Source: Hyphomonas sediminis
Lineage (GTDB): Bacteria; Pseudomonadota; Alphaproteobacteria; Caulobacterales; Hyphomonadaceae
NCBI RefSeq assembly: GCF_019679475.1
Contig: NZ_JAIEZP010000001.1
Span: forward strand, 992,001 to 1,056,000
Reading direction: 5' to 3'
DNA length: 64,000 nt
Part shown: piece after piece, positions 62,514-64,000 of the stretch
How positions within the stretch are numbered: position 1 is the first letter of the stretch
How the letters are laid out: the number at the start of each line of letters is the position of its first letter
Program-made: the position numbers and the translations under genes
Notes under the pieces: model-generated
What the model saw: the letters and a program-made list of their open reading frames with translations, nothing else
Database searches by the model: none
What the model was told of the DNA's origin: nothing

Positions 62514-64000
62514 ATGTTCCAGTTCTTTGAACGCCGTATCGAACCGTTTCCGGAGACGTCTCAGGAAGCGCCGCCCAGGGGCTTCTGGCCCTTTATCTGG
62601 TATTATATCCGGCCCGCTGCCCCGTGGCTGATCCTTATGTCGATGTTCACGGCGCTGATTGCGGCCGGGGAAGTAGCGCTGTTCGGTTTCCTGGGCGGCA
62701 TTGTCGACTGGCTCGCCTCAGCAGACCGGGAAGGCTTCCTGCAACGCGAAAGCGGCACGCTGATGCTGATGGGCGCAGTGTTGCTGGTGGGCCTGCCGCT
62801 GGCGACTTTGGTGCAGGGGCTGATCGTCTATCAGGGCCTGATGGGCAACGTGCCAATGAGCGCGCGCTGGCGGATGCACCGTCAGATGCTGGGGCAGTCC
62901 ATGGGTTTCTTCGGCAACGAGTTTGCCGGCCGGGTTGCCACCAAGGTGATGCAGACGGCGCTGTCGGTCCGCGAAGTCGTCATGAAAGTACTCGACGTTT
63001 TCGTCTTCGTGGCAGTGTATTTCATTTCAGCGCTGGTGCTCGTCGCCTCGGCGGATCCCTGGCTGATGGCGCCGTTCATTCTGTGGGCGGTGGTTTACGG
63101 TTTCATCATGCGCTGGTTCGTGCCCCGCCTGGGCAAGATCGCCGAGGCGCAGGCCGACGCCCGTTCGATCATGACGGGCCGGATCGTCGATTCCTACACC
63201 AACATCCAGACAGTGAAGCTGTTCGCCCACTCCGGGCGCGAGGAAGAATACGCCAAGGGCTCGATGCACGGCTTCCTGGAGACCGTGTATCGCCAGATGC
63301 GGATGGTCACGAGCCTCAACGTCATCGTCTATCTCAACAACTCGCTGCTGGTGTTCCTGGTGGCGGCGGGTGGCATCTATCTCTGGATGGGCAATCTGGT
63401 GGGCGCGGGCGCCGTGGCGGCGGCAGTCGGCCTCACGCTGCGCATAAAATCCATGTCGCAATGGATCATGTGGGAAGTTGCCGGCCTCTTCGAAAATATC
63501 GGTGTCGTCTATGACGGCATGTCGATGCTGCAGAAGCCGGTGGCGGTTTCCGATGCGCCGGGTGCGGAAATTCTGTCGCGGGTTGCCGGGGAGGTCGCCT
63601 TCGATGGCGTAACCTTCCATTATGGCAAGGGCGCAGGCGTCATCGAGAAGCTCGACCTCAAGATCCGGCCGGGCGAGAAGATCGGCCTCGTCGGGCGCTC
63701 GGGTGCGGGCAAGACGACCCTGACCAGCCTGCTGCTGCGCTTCTACGATGCCGAGAGTGGCCGCATCCTGATCGATGGGCACGACATTGCAACGGTCACG
63801 CAGGATTCCCTGCGTGCGCAGATCGGCATGGTGACGCAGGATACGTCGCTGCTGCACCGCTCCATCCGCGAGAACATCGCTTACGGGCGGCCTGAGTCGA
63901 GCGATGAGGAGATCCGCATCGCGGCAGGCAAGGCCGAATCCTTGCCCTTCATCGACAGCCTTGAAGACTCCAAAGGCCGCAGCGGCCTGAACGCGCATGT
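62514..64000 (+). CDS. ABC transporter permease/ATP-binding protein (MsbA-like), truncated by window end
   Basis: The frame from ATG 62514 stays open to the window edge (495 codons visible). The N-terminal transmembrane domain spans about 25-330. The ATPase domain begins near 355, with Walker A GRSGAGKTTL (about 394-403) and the Q-loop region IGMVTQDTSLLHRSIRENIAYG. The signature and Walker B motifs lie beyond the window. A start at 62502, four codons earlier, is possible. Likely an ABC exporter of lipids or drugs. Confidence 0.9.
   Translation, partial: MFQFFERRIEPFPETSQEAPPRGFWPFIWYYIRPAAPWLILMSMFTALIAAGEVALFGFLGGIVDWLASADREGFLQRESGTLMLMGAVLLVGLPLATLVQGLIVYQGLMGNVPMSARWRMHRQMLGQSMGFFGNEFAGRVATKVMQTALSVREVVMKVLDVFVFVAVYFISALVLVASADPWLMAPFILWAVVYGFIMRWFVPRLGKIAEAQADARSIMTGRIVDSYTNIQTVKLFAHSGREEEYAKGSMHGFLETVYRQMRMVTSLNVIVYLNNSLLVFLVAAGGIYLWMGNLVGAGAVAAAVGLTLRIKSMSQWIMWEVAGLFENIGVVYDGMSMLQKPVAVSDAPGAEILSRVAGEVAFDGVTFHYGKGAGVIEKLDLKIRPGEKIGLVGRSGAGKTTLTSLLLRFYDAESGRILIDGHDIATVTQDSLRAQIGMVTQDTSLLHRSIRENIAYGRPESSDEEIRIAAGKAESLPFIDSLEDSKGRSGLNAH

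Noticed and set aside
62624-63514. 296-aa frame inside the ABC transporter
   Set aside because: It is out of frame; the frame from 62514 stays open to the window end and carries the Walker A motif.
1-64000. Replication origin or DnaA-box cluster
   Set aside because: The mutM-ubiE-ubiB-coaBC-dut block is often near the origin in alphaproteobacteria, but I see no clustered DnaA boxes, dnaA, parAB or gidA here.
1-64000. tRNA, rRNA, CRISPR array, insertion sequence or prophage
   Set aside because: No T-arm/anticodon pattern, repeat-spacer periodicity, transposase or structural phage genes were recognised on either strand.

Overview
The window is one continuous, gene-dense stretch of bacterial chromosome with high GC and short intergenic gaps. 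Gene content and order point to an alphaproteobacterium, most likely of the Hyphomonadaceae/Caulobacterales group. The main clues are grpE-hrcA near rph-rdgB-hemW, the mutM-ubiE-ubiB-coaBC-dut block, yggT-DUF167-folD, sdhC-sdhD-sdhA-sdhB, and a SAM-II riboswitch before metA. The genus is inference. I saw no rRNA, tRNA, CRISPR array, insertion sequence, prophage or replication origin.

Layout. 0-9 kb: a quinone oxidoreductase, a palindromic intergenic element, dnaK with a sigma-32-type promoter, a DUF2061 protein, a lipoprotein, grpE/hrcA, an SdpI/SdpR-like pair with a 30-bp operator, and fhs. 9.9-19.4 kb: rph, an XRE/DUF2975 pair, rdgB-hemW, xerC, an ArsR-led operon (ArsR, small membrane protein, two DUF1801 proteins, SRPBCC), a YcgN cysteine-cluster protein, two paralogous mini-acetyltransferases and mnmC. 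19.4-22.6 kb: a phage-shock (Psp) locus. Divergent pspF faces a sigma-54-type promoter that leads into a 43-aa microprotein, pspA, a 38-aa microprotein, pspB, pspC and a 61-aa membrane protein. 22.6-30.4 kb: a VOC gene remnant with an internal deletion, hpf-ptsN, an M3 peptidase, a nitronate monooxygenase-like gene, DUF3088, CBS, ExoD and a crotonase-fold gene lacking the hydratase glutamates.

30.4-40.4 kb: SAM-II riboswitch and metA (Glu at position 111, so acetyl-CoA is predicted), two acyl-CoA dehydrogenase-type genes, a PlsC-like acyltransferase, DUF3667, YjbR, an amidohydrolase lipoprotein, a double-domain retropepsin-like protein and an FAD monooxygenase. 40.4-48.6 kb: mutM, ubiE, ubiB, GFA, coaBC and dut, two PspB-like small proteins preceded by a sigma-32-like promoter, and a Pif1/RecD-type helicase. 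49-62.5 kb: lpdA, membrane proteins, SDR, lipoprotein, MFS exporter, yggT-DUF167-folD-HNH, the sdh operon with an extra gene between sdhA and sdhB, and a DUF885 peptidase. The window ends inside an ABC exporter gene at 62.5-64 kb.

How it fits together: most genes are housekeeping (protein folding, RNA maturation, ubiquinone and one-carbon metabolism, TCA cycle). The distinctive content is small: regulator plus membrane-protein modules (SdpR/SdpI, XRE/DUF2975, ArsR/72-aa protein) and an enlarged Psp envelope-stress system. That system includes microproteins, and a coil motif in PspC recurs in two small membrane proteins 26 kb away.
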